Assembly: GCA_034336665.1 (NCBI GenBank)
Contig: CM067592.1
Location: forward strand, 50,051,783-50,115,782
Reading direction: 5' to 3'
DNA length: 64,000 nt
Source: Luscinia megarhynchos
Taxonomy: Eukaryota > Chordata > Aves > Passeriformes > Turdidae
Shown here: positions 13,401 through 26,175 of the stretch, piece after piece
Layout: every line of letters starts with the position of its first letter
Numbering within the stretch: position 1 is the first letter of the stretch
Position numbers and translations under genes: made by a program
Notes under the pieces: model-generated
What the model saw: the letters and a program-made list of their open reading frames with translations, nothing else
What the model was told of the DNA's origin: nothing
Databases searched by the model: none

Positions 13401-13540
13401 GCCTGTAGATTAAAAATAGAAGATCAAATTTATTTGAACACTTTTTGTTTAGTTCAGTCCTGCCTTGGTTTTCAAAATAGATAGTATGAAGGTATGACAC
13501 CCATGTGGAGTATCAACAGGAGTGAATCACATTCAGAACT
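10431..13540. other. Unique DNA, no gene recognised
   Basis: Nothing with coding or transposon character is visible. Small simple repeats include a GT run at about 10973-10983, a TA run at about 11408-11420 and a T run at 12671-12685. Open frames here are all under 125 codons and have no recognised similarity. Confidence 0.45.
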
Positions 13541-14285
13541 GAACATGAAGTTTAACAAGTCCAAGTGCTGAGTCCTGCACTTTGGCCACAGTAATGCCCC
13601 TCAGTGTTACAGGCTGGGGCTGGTGTGGCTGGACAGTGCCCGGGCAGAAAGGGACCTGGGGGTGCTGGTGCAGCTGGCTGAACATGAGCCAGCAGCGTGC
13701 CCAGGTGGCCAAGAGGCCAATGGCCCCTGGCCTGGATCAGGAACAGTGTGGCCAGCAGGAGCAGGGAGGTCATTCTGCCCCTGCACTCAGCACTGGTGAG
13801 GCCACACCTTGAGTGCTGTGTCCAGTTCTGGCCCCTCAGTTTAGGAAGGACGTTGAGACACTTGAGTGTGTCCAGAGGAGGCAACAAGGCTGGTGAGGGC
13901 CTTGGAACACAAGCCCTGTGAGGAATGGCTGAGGGAGCTGGGGCTGTTCAGCCTGGGGAAAAGGAGACTCAGGGGTGACCTTATCACTCTACAGCTTCTG
14001 AAAGGTGGTTGTAGGCAGGTGGGGGGGGTCTCTTTCACCAGGCAGCAATTAACAGAACCAGAGGACACAGGCTAAAGCTGCACCAGGGGAGATATAGGTC
14101 AGATATTAGGAAAAAGTTTTTATGGTAAGATTGATAAAGTACTGGAATTGTCTGCCTGGGAAGGTGGTGGAGTCACCATCCCTGGATGTGGCACCTGGTG
14201 CCATGGTCTAGTTGAGATCATAGGGCATGGGTTGGACTTGATGATCTTGAAGGTCTCTTCCAATTCATTCTGTGAATTCTGTGAA
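13541..14285 (+). mobile_element. CR1 LINE 3' end (ORF2 C-terminus plus 3' tail)
   Basis: A non-LTR retrotransposon of the CR1 group, 5'-truncated as usual. The first ~530 bp correspond to the C-terminal part of the CR1 ORF2 reverse transcriptase polyprotein. Pieces such as SVASRSREVILPL (about 13745), SALVRPHLE and [19 protein letters not shown] (about 13930-13985) are seen in three different frames, so the coding region carries several frameshifts and stops. The last ~200 bp are the typical 3' region with GGTTGGACTTGATGATCTTG (about 14230) and two terminal octamer copies (ATTCTGTG, 14266-14285). CR1 is copied by target-primed reverse transcription and lacks a poly(A) tail, as here. It is inactive. 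Confidence 0.92.
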
Positions 14286-17200
14286 CTTTTCAGAAAAGCT
14301 TAGTTATTCTCAAAGTAAAAAAAAACAACCCCCTCCCTCCAAAATAGACACACATATTAAAAAGCCCCAAGCCCAGTGGAAAGCCCTGATTTGGCAGTGT
14401 TTCCATTCCCTGCACCCGGGGCAGCAGCAGGCGCTCGGCAAAGGGAGCCCCAGGCTGCGCTCTGCAGCCGCACCGAGCTGTACCCACCCCCCTCAAAACC
14501 AGGGCTGGCAGCTGACCCAGGCTCCAGCAATACTTTTCTGCCTTTCCCCTATCATCTCCTTTCCAAGGCAGACAGACAATGCAATTGCACAACTCTTATT
14601 TCCTTCGGAAGCGATGGTAAAAAGACTGCCCTCTGTGCAGAGTGACTTGTAGATGCAAAACCACAATGGGAAATAAGAAAGCCAGCATCCAGGACAAACT
14701 TATTGGCATTTGTCAGGGATGAAACTAGTTTTCATAGAATTATAGAATTCTATAGATGTTAGTCATTTGGAAATCTTTTCAGGATGTAGCTGCTAATTAA
14801 TGTTAATTTTTACGCATCTGTTCTATTTAAAATAATAGCTGGTCCAAGTATTAGAGTTTAGCAACAACCTTCTCACTTATTTTTAAAATTTTCTGTGAAA
14901 AGATATTGACCAGAGCACGTTTTCTGGTAAATTTTTAAACGTCTTAAAAAAGGGTTAAATTTTCCAGACAAATTCTAAAGCTTTTCCATATGGACACATA
15001 GCTGCTAAAGATTAAATCATAAAACAGTGTCAGCTTGGTTTTCAGAGATTTTTCCCCTCTAAGTGAAAGTATGAAGCCAAGTCACAGACCAATAGATTTT
15101 TTTTTTGTTTAGATAGTACTTTGTTTTCTATACCAAATAAACTAATTAGTAAAAGTGAACCCAGGGAAATTATTTGCACTCACTTTATTTACCTTCACAT
15201 TGCAGGAGAACTGCACCAAGTGATCTCAGTAGAAATTCTGAGTCAAACTATCATTTCAATCCTTTCCGAATTTTCCTATTTGTTGTGTTTTATTACTTAA
15301 ACTGTACCATGTGTCTTTTACATACACAGTGTTTCATTGAACAAGATTTAGTTTAGGACAACCGTATTTTTATCCGAAAATAGGGCGCTTGTTTAGTTAG
15401 CATTTAAAAAATAAATGTAGGTAAATTTATAAAAGAATTTCCAAAAACTAGTGTCTCTAACTTTTGCTTTTGAAAAACACCATTTTTGAAGTCTCATGGA
15501 CCTTTTAGACCTCCCATGTAAAAAAAAGTAAAGAAAAATAGGTTCTTGAAATCTGACTAGATGAGCTTGTTTGACATTTCTTGGAATGAACAATTATTTG
15601 GCTGGCACACAGTTTTCTACTGTGTCTTTAGGACATACAATATTTAAAACAGATTACACAGTTGAGGACTTAGGAGAAGGAAAGGTAAAACCTTGGAAAA
15701 CAATAGGAGAACTAAATTTCAATGTTACTAATCAGTGAATTGCTGGTTTTTTCTCCAATGAGAAAGCAGCTGCAAGTGTGTATTTCTATAAAAGTAAACT
15801 AAATGGTACAGAAGTATATAATACCAGACACAAACAAGGGCACAGGTGACAAATTCATCCAGTGCCTTTTTTTTGTCAGACATTTGTGTGAATCTGTCCT
15901 CAGTTAGATTTGTTATTAAAGTTTAGTATGTCCCCTCAAAACCTGAAAGAAGTGTACAGTTTTCCCTTTTATGCATGAAAGCAGCGAGTGCATGTATGTA
16001 TGTATGTGTGTCTTCTATTTCACAAGCTCAAGCTGGAAAACACTATCTGTCTGCAATTTGGTGGTTCAGGATGTAAATAAACCCATTCAGGATGAACTAC
16101 TATTGTTATAAGCTTTGAGATTTTAGATTTGTGCAGGGCCCAAAACCTGCTTGCCAAACTGGCCAAACTACAAGAAATATAGCTGATTAATGAGGTAACC
16201 AAGTTTACTAACTCTTAATTTAAGAAAAAGAACTTTGTTTACTGTATCCCTCCTACTTGAGATCCCCATTAAATGGGTTTCCCTTCATTTATTATGTAAA
16301 TATATTTCTCTACTTTTTTTAAAAAATAATGTCCCACGACACTGAATCATGGGTCATTAAACTTCTAACTCTTCTAACAATTTCTCTTACCTCATCATGC
16401 ACATAAATGATGCTGTGCAAAACTTTTATACAGCAGTGTATAATTTATACATTTCCCAACTAATCTACACCTACTGGCTTATAAGAACAGTATCACCTCT
16501 TCAATGTTAAAACCACTGGTCACAAAGCAAACCTTTCCCTTTACTAATTAATTTTAATTTTTTCTTGCTAGCAGCAGTTAGCCTAACCACACACTAATAC
16601 CAATTCCCACAACAAAATCCCTTTCAGCTCACCATCCATGGAGTTCATTCCCTGTGAAAACCCTGTGAAAGGTTCAGGAATCTCTGAACTCTCAGAGAGA
16701 TGGGTGAAGCTACTTTTGGGCACTACCTGGCTAACCCCAGCTAAAAAGCTTTGTTACCCACTCTCCATGCCCACTGCACAGGGATGTAAGCAGGGCAGAC
16801 AATATCAGATACAACTACAAGCAGCTCATGCCTGGAGTTCTCCAGTCCCCAAACTCCATCAGTACCATTAGCCCCAAATCTGCTCTTGCAACTCCACACA
16901 GAAGTTTCTTCCTGAGCAGCTCGTGGTGAGTAGGTCACATATATTTAGCATTTTGTTTTCTACTCCTATATTTTCTCTGGAATGAGGAACTCCTTGTCCT
17001 TTTTCCAAAGCTTCCAAAGCTCACCACTAAATACTGAATGATTCTATGTCTCTGCAGCCTTGAAGGTAAGTGCAATATGCCACTGGGATGCATTTTTTGC
17101 TCACCTCCCTCCAGAACAGCCAGCTTTTTGAAGTTGATGCAGCTTTCCATTTCCCCCTAGATGCTCTAAGCACTTGATTAAAATTATTTAAGGATTGGAC

Positions 17201-20200
17201 ATGGGGTTATACTTTTGGAGCATCTACAGGATTAGCTGTTAAAATGGTGGTGGTGGTGGTGGGAACACTGAAAGAAGAAGGCAATTTCCATCACACTTCA
17301 TTTCAGCGATGAAATATGCATGATTAAGAGGACTCTTCAGAGTGTCAGTACACAAAGCCCAGTGACAATGGTGTGTTTTATTAAATAGACAGGCTATATT
17401 TCCTGTTACCTCCTGACAGATGCCCAGAGCTGCCAACTTTTGAAAGAAATAAACGCCCCCAACCTTAAAGTAAACAATCCTTTAATAATCTACCATTTGT
17501 GTGTGTGTTGCTCTCACATGCTGACTTTTTAATGAAGAAGATTTGTCTGATAGTTACTTTCCCTTCCTGATTGGGTGGCCATGAGCATGATTAGATATAA
17601 TTTTCTAAGACCTGCCTTTCTCCTCCATGCTCTGATATGAAACAAGCAATGCCCTTCTGCTTTACATCTGACCTTGACAAGGGTGTTTCTCATTTCCTTT
17701 TCACTTTTCCCCTCCTAATCCTTCCTGAAAGCATGTGCCTGCTGAATAAATTGGATCCAGTGATTTTAATTGGCATCTTCCTGGTGTTTTTGCCTTTGGT
17801 TGAATTTTACAAGAGTAAGGTCCTTTTAAAGGGACAGGGGAGATGATTTCCCCTTTGACAACATACCAGCCATGATCTCTGCTCTGTTTCCCATCGCCAA
17901 CTCTGTGTGTGCCTCGAGTGGCAGTGCTCTGCCTGCTAGGACGGTGTGGCTTGATGAATGCCATGCTCCAAAGACATGTCAGCAAATCAGCCTTCTGCAG
18001 TGAGCTGCTTAAAAGTGGAGGCAATCAGCTTTTTTAAGCATGAATTTTACAAAGCCTTTTTCCCCCTCTCTTGAGGTAGGTCATCATGGCCTGAAAGTGA
18101 GATATGAATGATTATTTATTCATGGATGTCTTTCACTGATAGATTAGAATAGGTAGATGAGAAAAGAAAATGAGCACAGCCACTAGAAGAATTGAAGTAA
18201 TTTCAACAATCAACAAACCAGATTTGGGACTGAAATAATGAACTTGGAGTCTCCAGCATGCTGCATTAGATTCCGTTCTGAAAATATAAATATGTTTCAG
18301 GACTTGTAGGTTGCTGCTTCAAAGTTAAGGTAACATTGCTCTCTGACCACTTTCCCTTTTATTAATCAAAATAATTTTACACAATGACTGAAAATAGAAG
18401 AAAAATTTCCTTGTTGCCAAATGACTCAAATCCTAAATTTCAGAATTGCAGTGTTTTCTAATAAAAGATGAAGCACTTTTACATTCCTTTTCCCTTTATG
18501 TGCATCACAGCCACAAATAAGTATACAAGAATTACTGACAAAAACTACCACAAAATAGAAGCGTACTAATTTTTTAAATTATAGCTGTATGTTCACTTCC
18601 TGATTCTTGTTAAATTGTTCTCTTTATGAGACCTCCTCCAATAAAATGTCACTTGCAAGAAATGTGCACTGTTAAATGTCACATTAGCATCTCTTGACCT
18701 TCTTGTTTTTTCAGGACATGGCTGAATGCCTGCTATTACAGGCAGCCTGCAATGGGACACATGCAGGGCACAAGTAAAAGACCATATTTAAAGACAATGA
18801 AGACATTAAATTGTTCCTAGAATTTCACTTATGGTTTGAGAAGAAAAAGGATCTGGATGATTGCAACCCAGATACAGTAGACAGCACTTTTCCACAAAGG
18901 AACACTCCAGCATCAAGACCCTCACTGCCAACAAGTAAAGCCAAGTCCTCCAGGACCAACAGGGAGGAAGAAAACATCATCTGTCAAAAGATCACTCTCA
19001 CTTGAAATATTTCCTTCAAAGCGCTTTGATGAGACTTGTTTTCCTTTGTAAAAGATTTGTTCCAGAAAGTTTTGAACCATGGCAGGGGGCAGGAGGGTGT
19101 AAATGCTCAGGCCCTTCTATCAATAGAGACGTTTGCCTGCAAAACTACAGGGAAAGCTACAGGGAAAGCAAGCACCACAGTGCTTCAGCTTTCATTTAGT
19201 TCAGCTGTATTAAAAGTGGAAAAAAGCAAAAACAGATCCATCCCTTAATCAGAAAATCCTATGGCATTACAAAAGGATAAAAAACTTGACAGAATTCAAC
19301 AGGCTAATTTAATAAAAGGTTATTAAAGAGAATTCTGCACACTGGCTTAAGAGTTAGTTTCCTAACACTGTTGAAATTCCATTCTGCTGCAGTAATTTCC
19401 ATACACAGAAGAATATTCTTATGCTGTCTTATCAATTTCACTGTTTTCTCATTCTTTATTGTGAAAGGACACTAAATGAAAAGAACACAGCAAAACTGCT
19501 TAGGGAAAACAGCTGGTTTTAATCACTCTTGCTCCTCATACCTCACCATATCACACAGAGAGAAAAGTAGCTTTCAGACAAACATGCCACATTAAAGAGC
19601 CAGCATGCAGTTTTATGACTCAGAGGCTACGTTTTCAGGGATCTGGAGCTGCTGGGGTGTGGGCCAAGGAGGGAAGGGAGAGATTGTCTTCCCTTAAATT
19701 TGGCATAATCACATGGAAAAGGTGGCACTGGATCAAAATTTCAGAGAATCCAAAAATTTCCTGCTGACTCGCCAGACTCTAATAATGCGCGGAACTTCGT
19801 ATTGCTTAAGTCGTGCAGAAAAACAAGGTTGGGGATGCAATCTCTCTGTCTCTGTCCCTTAAATATCAAGCACTGATGTTCAGTGTGGGCTACTCAGGAC
19901 AGGGGCCAGCTGCCACAGAGCTCCCACCTCAGCTAGCGTTTCAGGAATGTACTTGTGTGTGCTGTGAGCAGCCCGGCCTCCAGGAACGGCGAGCATCCTG
20001 CATATGTCAGCTCGTACTCACCTGATGAAATCAGGCCTGCCTCTCAGCATGGCTCCCAGAAGGTCTGCTCTCAGGACAGCAGCTCTCAGCAGTGTCAGCT
20101 GGCTCTCCAACGCACCCCTACAAAGACTCAAGGGTTGCCTGCTGAAATGAGTCACCCCAAAAGTTGCACATCCAGAAACATTGGGTCAGAGTCATCTGCC

Positions 20201-20881
20201 TGCTAAAAAGAAAAAGTGAAATAAAATTAAGAAGGTGAATCTGATGTCTGAAAAAAGTTACTCTGTGAACAGAGGTTTCATCATGCTTGCCTTTTGTTCC
20301 CAAATAATTTTTATTCTATTGCTATGAGCCAACAACAACAAAAAATGTGAAGGCGATCACAATTAGATTTAGGTACCTCTATGTCCCTTCTCAAGTCTTA
20401 GAGTAAAGTCAGAATGAAAGAGCTGAAGCACTTCTCAGACTAGAAATCTTTGACTATAAGAATGTATTCTCTTTTATTTAGAAACATATTATCTCAACTA
20501 CATCTTAGAAACAGATATGTAGATTTAATTCAGTAAAGAGTCTGTACTAAACTAAAAACAAAAGTTTGGGTCTAGAAGCCATTACCATGCATCTTGTGAA
20601 AAGCAGGCTATAGACTCTTATTTTAGCATAGGGAAGAATGGTCTTTAAAATGCAATAATCAAAAACAAGCAGGGGAAGATTCATCCCTAAGAAGACAACC
20701 AGCTTAAATCAAATTGAATTGACACAGATAAGTAACATCCATAATGATAACTCTAACAGTGACCCTAGATATCTTAGTGCTTCAGAGTTTGCTTGCTAAA
20801 TCTGAAAGATCAGAAAAGCAACTCCATTTTATGGCTATCACAGAAAAAAACCTCAAACCCACACCACAGTGCTTCAATATA
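14286..20881. other. Unique A+T-rich DNA, no gene recognised
   Basis: About 6.6 kb without a supportable exon. There is a moderately GC-rich patch at 14400-14530. A possible 3-bp microsatellite is noted separately at 17245. A short inverted repeat (TGCTTAAAA, 18006-18014, with its complement at 18032-18040) could form a small hairpin. A GTAT run lies near 15995-16010. Open frames are all short and unrecognised. Confidence 0.45.
17245..17263 (+). repeat. (TGG)6 trinucleotide run
   Basis: Six consecutive TGG units. It is short enough to be chance slippage, with no coding context. Confidence 0.85.
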
Positions 20882-20914
20882 TGACCATTTACCTTCAGTT
20901 ATGGTAAATGGTCA
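20882..20914. other. Perfect 12-bp inverted repeat (stem-loop)
   Basis: The left arm TGACCATTTACC (20882-20893) is perfectly complementary to GGTAAATGGTCA (20903-20914), with a 9-base loop between. The pairing does not extend beyond 12 bp. The stem is too short for a standard animal microRNA precursor. It could be a structured element, a recombination-prone palindrome, or chance. Confidence 0.75.
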
Positions 20915-23900
20915 AGTTAGGGCTTCTGAGGAAGCTACAGGTCTGTCACTGATGAGAAGAGGGAGGTAACTGTGGTATCGTCTCCATGCATCTGTGAAAT
21001 AAATTAGCAGGCTTCTACGCTTTGTATTGGAAAATAGAAGGAAAAAATAATTTCACAAAGGTAAGACAGCAGACACAAGCCACCTTCTGCTTGCATAGTA
21101 TCACATATACCTCAATAAAGCAAGATCTTGAGGGAGGAGACTGTGTGGACATCAAACATGGGATCACATGCCCACCATGGGGCTCCCTGCACAGATATGG
21201 ATAAGTTTAAATATCATATTACATATAGTCATACACTGCATACATTTATCCTTCATGATCAAAGTGCCTATTGCCAGGGACTTACCCGACACAGTAAGCC
21301 TTTGATAAGGAAAAAAGCCAAAAATGAAGTTGTGTTTTAGGCCCTGCAGCTACATAATCTTTAGGCAGTGCAGCCCTGCGAGCAGTGCCTGTGCAGCAGA
21401 CTGGCTGGTGTGCTCCAAATGAGATCACCAGCCTCCTCCTGGAAGGGAGCTGCGGGTGAGGTGAGCCAGAGGGCGGACAGATGTGAGTCTGCAGTGTGGA
21501 GGGGAAGGGGAGGGACAGATGAAATAGGCAAATGTGGAGCATGCACAGAGCACTTAAAAACTGCACATTATGCTCTTCAACACCTTTTCTTTTCCCCCTT
21601 ACATCCCTTCAGATTGGGAGGGCAATCCTCATTACAATGCTGGCAAACAAAGTTCTTTTTAAAGAAAAGCTGACCAGCTGGAAGTCTTAAAACATCAAGG
21701 AGAGGGGGGGAAAAAGGGGGGGGGGGGGAAAAAAAGCAAATCTAAACTCTCTGGATTTCAACAGAGACATGAATGTGATATTCAAGAGGAATAAATGCCA
21801 TGCTGTCACAACCAGTGAGTCAAACCTGCCATGAATGATTTAACTGGTGAACACAGTCTGACTCTAAAGCTTCAGGACAGAGTAAAGGGCTGAATGTGGG
21901 TGAGATTCTGCTCCCTGGAAATAGAGATGTGGCTGTGGGAGCTTGTCCCTCAGATCCTTGGTGGGCTCAGAAAGCAGAGCTGACCACAGACCAAACCACT
22001 TCTCCAGCTTGCACACATAATATCAAGGGTCTGTAAGACTGGACAAGAATTAAAATCAGGCATTGAGAAAACCAAGCATAGGACTATCAGTTTCCTTCTC
22101 AGAACAGTATGGCTTTGGTCTGGGACCTTGCACAGGCTCTACCAAACACTGTCAAGCCACACAGCTCTTGCAATGCTTTGAGACACCTTGCTTCCACTGG
22201 CAGCTTTCTTAACCTTAACCCTTCTTAGTTCCCTAACCTAAGGAATTTGCACTCTCACGCATGAAGAATGCTGTCATGGAAATTTTATCCCATTTTGCAA
22301 TGATGATGGATGCTTCCTTTTTCCATGGTAATACCAGACTCTTTTCAAATCTGCAATGCTTGTTTTCACAGTGATCCTTGCAGCAGCAAAAAGGCTAACT
22401 TCATGGTGCTATTTCATACTTTTAGTTTATGTAATTTCATGCTTTTTCTACCCTTCAATTTAACTGACCCCAGCATTATGAGATTATTTAAAGAGGAGAC
22501 CAGAATGACCTACTTCGCCCTGTACACTTTTTATTCATCCTTTATAACACCCCATTTCCTCCCCCTGTGACCTAAGTAGTTCATTCTTTTTTATCTTTTC
22601 ATAAGGAACAGCTTGTTATCTTCAAAAATAAACCATTGACTGTCAATATGAGGAGATGGAGAGGCATGGTAAGAACATACTGTGAGGCTGACTGATATAA
22701 TTACAATACTTCTATTTTCTGCCTTGTTCTCTATGCTTTTATCCCTAATGTTTCAATAAGATGCACTGAGTGGACCTCTTAGTCCCAGCTCTGCCTTTCT
22801 GGTAATGTGGAAAATGTTATGGTTTTGTTTGCTCAAATGCAGTATAAATATTGCATGACTTCTGAGTGTGAAAATCTTGTCTTGAAACACCAGAAGGTAG
22901 AAAAAGCTGTAATGTAAGGCAGAAACGTTTGCTGGTGTGTTAGAGTAACCAAGCATGCAAATCCTCTGTTTCATCCACACACCAAGGCTGTGCCTCACAG
23001 AGATGAAAGCAGAACACTCACCATCTTTCAGGAAACTTCTGGGGATGTCTCCTCAGCAACACAATCACCCTCTGGCATAATGCCATTTCAAGGCAATGTG
23101 CAAATCCAGAGGCTTGCAGATTAGGCCGCCTAAGCTGAAAAGATTTCCTAGAGTGGATGGCTGAGGTGCAGCCTAGCATGCTGGTAAAGCTTCAGATTGA
23201 ATGTCAGTGGCAACCTCAGACTTGACAAACCCTCTCACACCGTCACCCAGAGCCTTTTCTCGTTTCCCCTATCTTCTCACTTAAAGTAACCTCTGCATAC
23301 CTGTGTTGCTCATAGTAAAGGACTCAGAGCTTAGGGAAGTGGTCCCAGAAAAGGGGAAAAAGTGGTGCCAGAAAAGCAGGGTGTGACTTTCTGAAAAAAG
23401 GCAAAAGAACCACAGCTTACTCCAGCGTTGCTGAAGACAGCTGCCGCTCCCGCAGCCACACGAGGCACAGCTGTGGCTGAACCACCCGTGGTCTGGCGTT
23501 CACACACTGCCTGCCTCTGCTCTGGGTCACCCCAGCGACTGATGGCAAGAGGCAATGGAAAAATCCCAAGCCTCCCGAACAAAGAAAGACACAAACTCCA
23601 CCACAATCCACTTGTCACGGCAGTGGAACTTTGTAAGTTGTTGGAAATTTAATGGGTCTGCTAGAATGTTAGTCACTATAGATCATTTATTTTAATGCAG
23701 ATGTCACAGCAGCTTCAATGACAATAAATGATCATTCTGAACTTGCACTACAGAGACCAAAGAAAGAATTTGTGAATTTTTCAAGTTTTAGTTAAAACTC
23801 TAGTTGCAACTTACATAATTATCCATGTGAGATGTAAAATACCACCGCAAAATGTTATTTTTTCTTTTTGCACTGTGCCAGCACTTATAATTTTTATTTG

Positions 23901-25714
23901 TAGCTTCTTCTCTTTTTTTAAGGCTTTCTTTCTCCTGCAAACACCTGATGTATCACAGCCCACAACACAGGTAATGTAGCCATTATGGGCATAGCATGCT
24001 AAACACTGCTCACTTGCTCTTGTGCCATAAAGAAAACACAGTTACATTCATCCATAGAGAATGGCCATATTCATGGCACTTGCTATGCTACTATTTTTAC
24101 TTCAACACTATAGTTAGATTCTGTATTTTCAACAGTAGAAAAGGGAGAAACTTGCTCACTGGAATCTCTTTCCTAGTCCACATAAAATGAAGGAGATTGT
24201 CTACCAATGGTTTGAGAGCAATAAAAAATTCACAGGGTGAGAAACACAGCTTGGGTTTTACAGAAGTCTATTTGGTGCACCAGAGATGGACTATCCATAT
24301 AGCTAATTCTTTTATAAAAAAGTTTTTGGTTTCCTATAAAACGGACAACTCCATTTACGAGATTAATGCATTCCCACATGTTAGTAAATACAACAAGAGT
24401 GAACTAGTAGTCTACTACACTGGGCTCCTTGCCTTTTGAAATCAGATGAGTCATGAGGTACCAGGGCAGCCCTGTCCTGTTTCACAGACCTCATCTTTGC
24501 AAAGACAGACCTGAATTGAAAGTGCAGGTCTCATAAAGCTAAAGAAAACAAACTACACAGCCCTGCTTCAATGTTTTGTTTCTACAGTGGCTTTAGAAGG
24601 AATTAGGTTCATAACTCAGGGTTCTGGTATGATTTCATTGTGTTATGCATTTGTTAATTTATACCAAGCAGTGACTGTGCAATGAATGAATGAGAAAATA
24701 TCAAGAGCTCCAAACCCACTCTCTGGTTATACTGGCTAAATTTCTTTGTATAACATTTTTTTCAGTCTCAAGGCAATATTAGCAAAACCTCCATCTATTC
24801 TTTCACAGCATGGCAGGAAAATGCCAGGCTTTCAATTTTTGGATGAGACTGTATGAAAGCTGTGGTATGGTTCATAATGTCGCAGTACAATGTATGCAGT
24901 TTTGGCACAAGTGCTTCCATAGAAATACATAGGACTTTTAGAAAACACATATTTATATTTCAACATGAGGTGCAGGACTTAAGGAATCTCAGATCTCAGT
25001 CACAAATTGACTCCCAAAAAACTGGCAATTTCTTCTCTGATGAACTTGAAGCTGTTTTCAGCCATTTGACAAGAACAAAACAATTAAAAAGCAGAGAACT
25101 ATTTTGGTGGTATTTTACACAAAGTTGTATATTTTATTAATGTATTTCTTAAACACATTTCAACATTTTACAGAAAGAAAAAAAAGCTAATTAGAGACGA
25201 CATAAGTAAAATTTGAAAATTTGTGAAAAAAAACTATCAATGTTTGTTTAAATATGTATGCTTTCAAATTGTACAACATTTATTTTTCATGCCTTTTTCC
25301 CCCTAATATTTATTCTAAATATGTTGTATCTTTATATGCATGATGAGAAATCAAGCAGAATACATGTTTGTAAAGAGAATATTTTTTGACTTTGTAAAGT
25401 ACCTGGAGAAGCAGCAAACGTGGATGTGGAAATTGAAATAAACCTTTAGAGTAGAACATAAAAAAAACTTTGGGTGCATGCTGTTTGTTAGCTATGGGTT
25501 TAGATTTCTGCAATCTGCGTGTACTATCTGGCCTAGGACTAAAAGAAAAGCTCCTGTTGTGCTTTTACAGGTTTAGGAAATCTAGTAAGTCAGACAATGA
25601 ATGCTCTTTGAATAGTCCCAAAACCACAACTATTTCCATGGTTTTATTCACTCCTTAAAATTAAAACTTTGATTTCATTGAAATTATAGAGCAGCTAAGA
25701 TTTCATCCAGTATC
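20915..25714. other. Unique DNA, no gene recognised
   Basis: No exon, LTR or CR1 terminus was recognised. It contains a mixed G/A tract (noted separately at 21704). A slightly GC-richer stretch at 23400-23620 has open frames on both strands under 100 codons with no known similarity. Confidence 0.45.
21704..21728 (+). repeat. G-tract pair (G7-A5-G13)
   Basis: Seven G, five A, then thirteen G, flanked by A-rich sequence (GAGAGG... and AAAAAAAGC). A G13 run can supply several guanine stacks, so intramolecular or intermolecular G-quadruplex formation is possible. It will also be prone to slippage and sequencing error. Confidence 0.8.
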
Positions 25715-26175
25715 CACAACCGACGTGCAAGTTTAATGACTCGGGAGTTCGAGGTCCCCTGGGTTTTCAGTCCTGGAATACGGAGTGATGAAAGAGTGAG
25801 CCCCATTCGTGCTGCTCGCTTCCCAGGCAGTCTGTGAGCCCCGCTCTCCGCGACGGCCCAGCTGCTCTCAGGCACAGGGCACAGCAGCCAGGGCACAGGA
25901 ACAGCTGCCAGGGCAGCCCCGGCCTGCCCAGCCCTACCAGGGGGAGAAGCCCCGGGGCACAAACCCCTGGCGGGGCTGCCCTCACCCACCCTCTCTCCCC
26001 CTTCTCTCCGCGCAGGAGGTCCCAAAAGTTATGAAAATACAGAATGCTGGCGCTCTTTGCTTTGGGTCGGGGGAGAGGAGGTGTGAGGGGAAGGGGGGTT
26101 TTGGCAGCCAGCAGAGCACTTTGCCATGCTCTGATGGGAAGGACTCGTCCGGCAAGCAAGGACAATGGCTCACTT
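25715..26175. promoter_or_regulatory. Small GC-rich, CpG-containing island
   Basis: This stretch is clearly GC-richer than its A+T-rich surroundings and has roughly 15-20 CpG dinucleotides. Examples are CTCGGGAGTTCGAGG near 25740, CTCTCCGCGACGGCCC near 25845, and CTCTCCGCGCAG near 26005. On the + strand, a pyrimidine run ending in CGCGCAG/GAGGTC (about 25986-26015) looks like a splice acceptor, but no open exon of recognisable protein follows. On the - strand a frame ends at 25684 with an unusually ordinary-looking C-terminus (SRVIKLARRLWILDEILAAL), which I cannot match to a family. It may be a weak CpG island, an enhancer, or an exon of a noncoding transcript. Confidence 0.3.

Noticed and set aside
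14732..14755. CATAGAATTATAGAATTCTATAG as a CR1 3' terminus on the - strand
   Set aside because: Only octamer-like words are present and no CR1 3' region follows. The self-complementary A+T-rich sequence is explained by chance.
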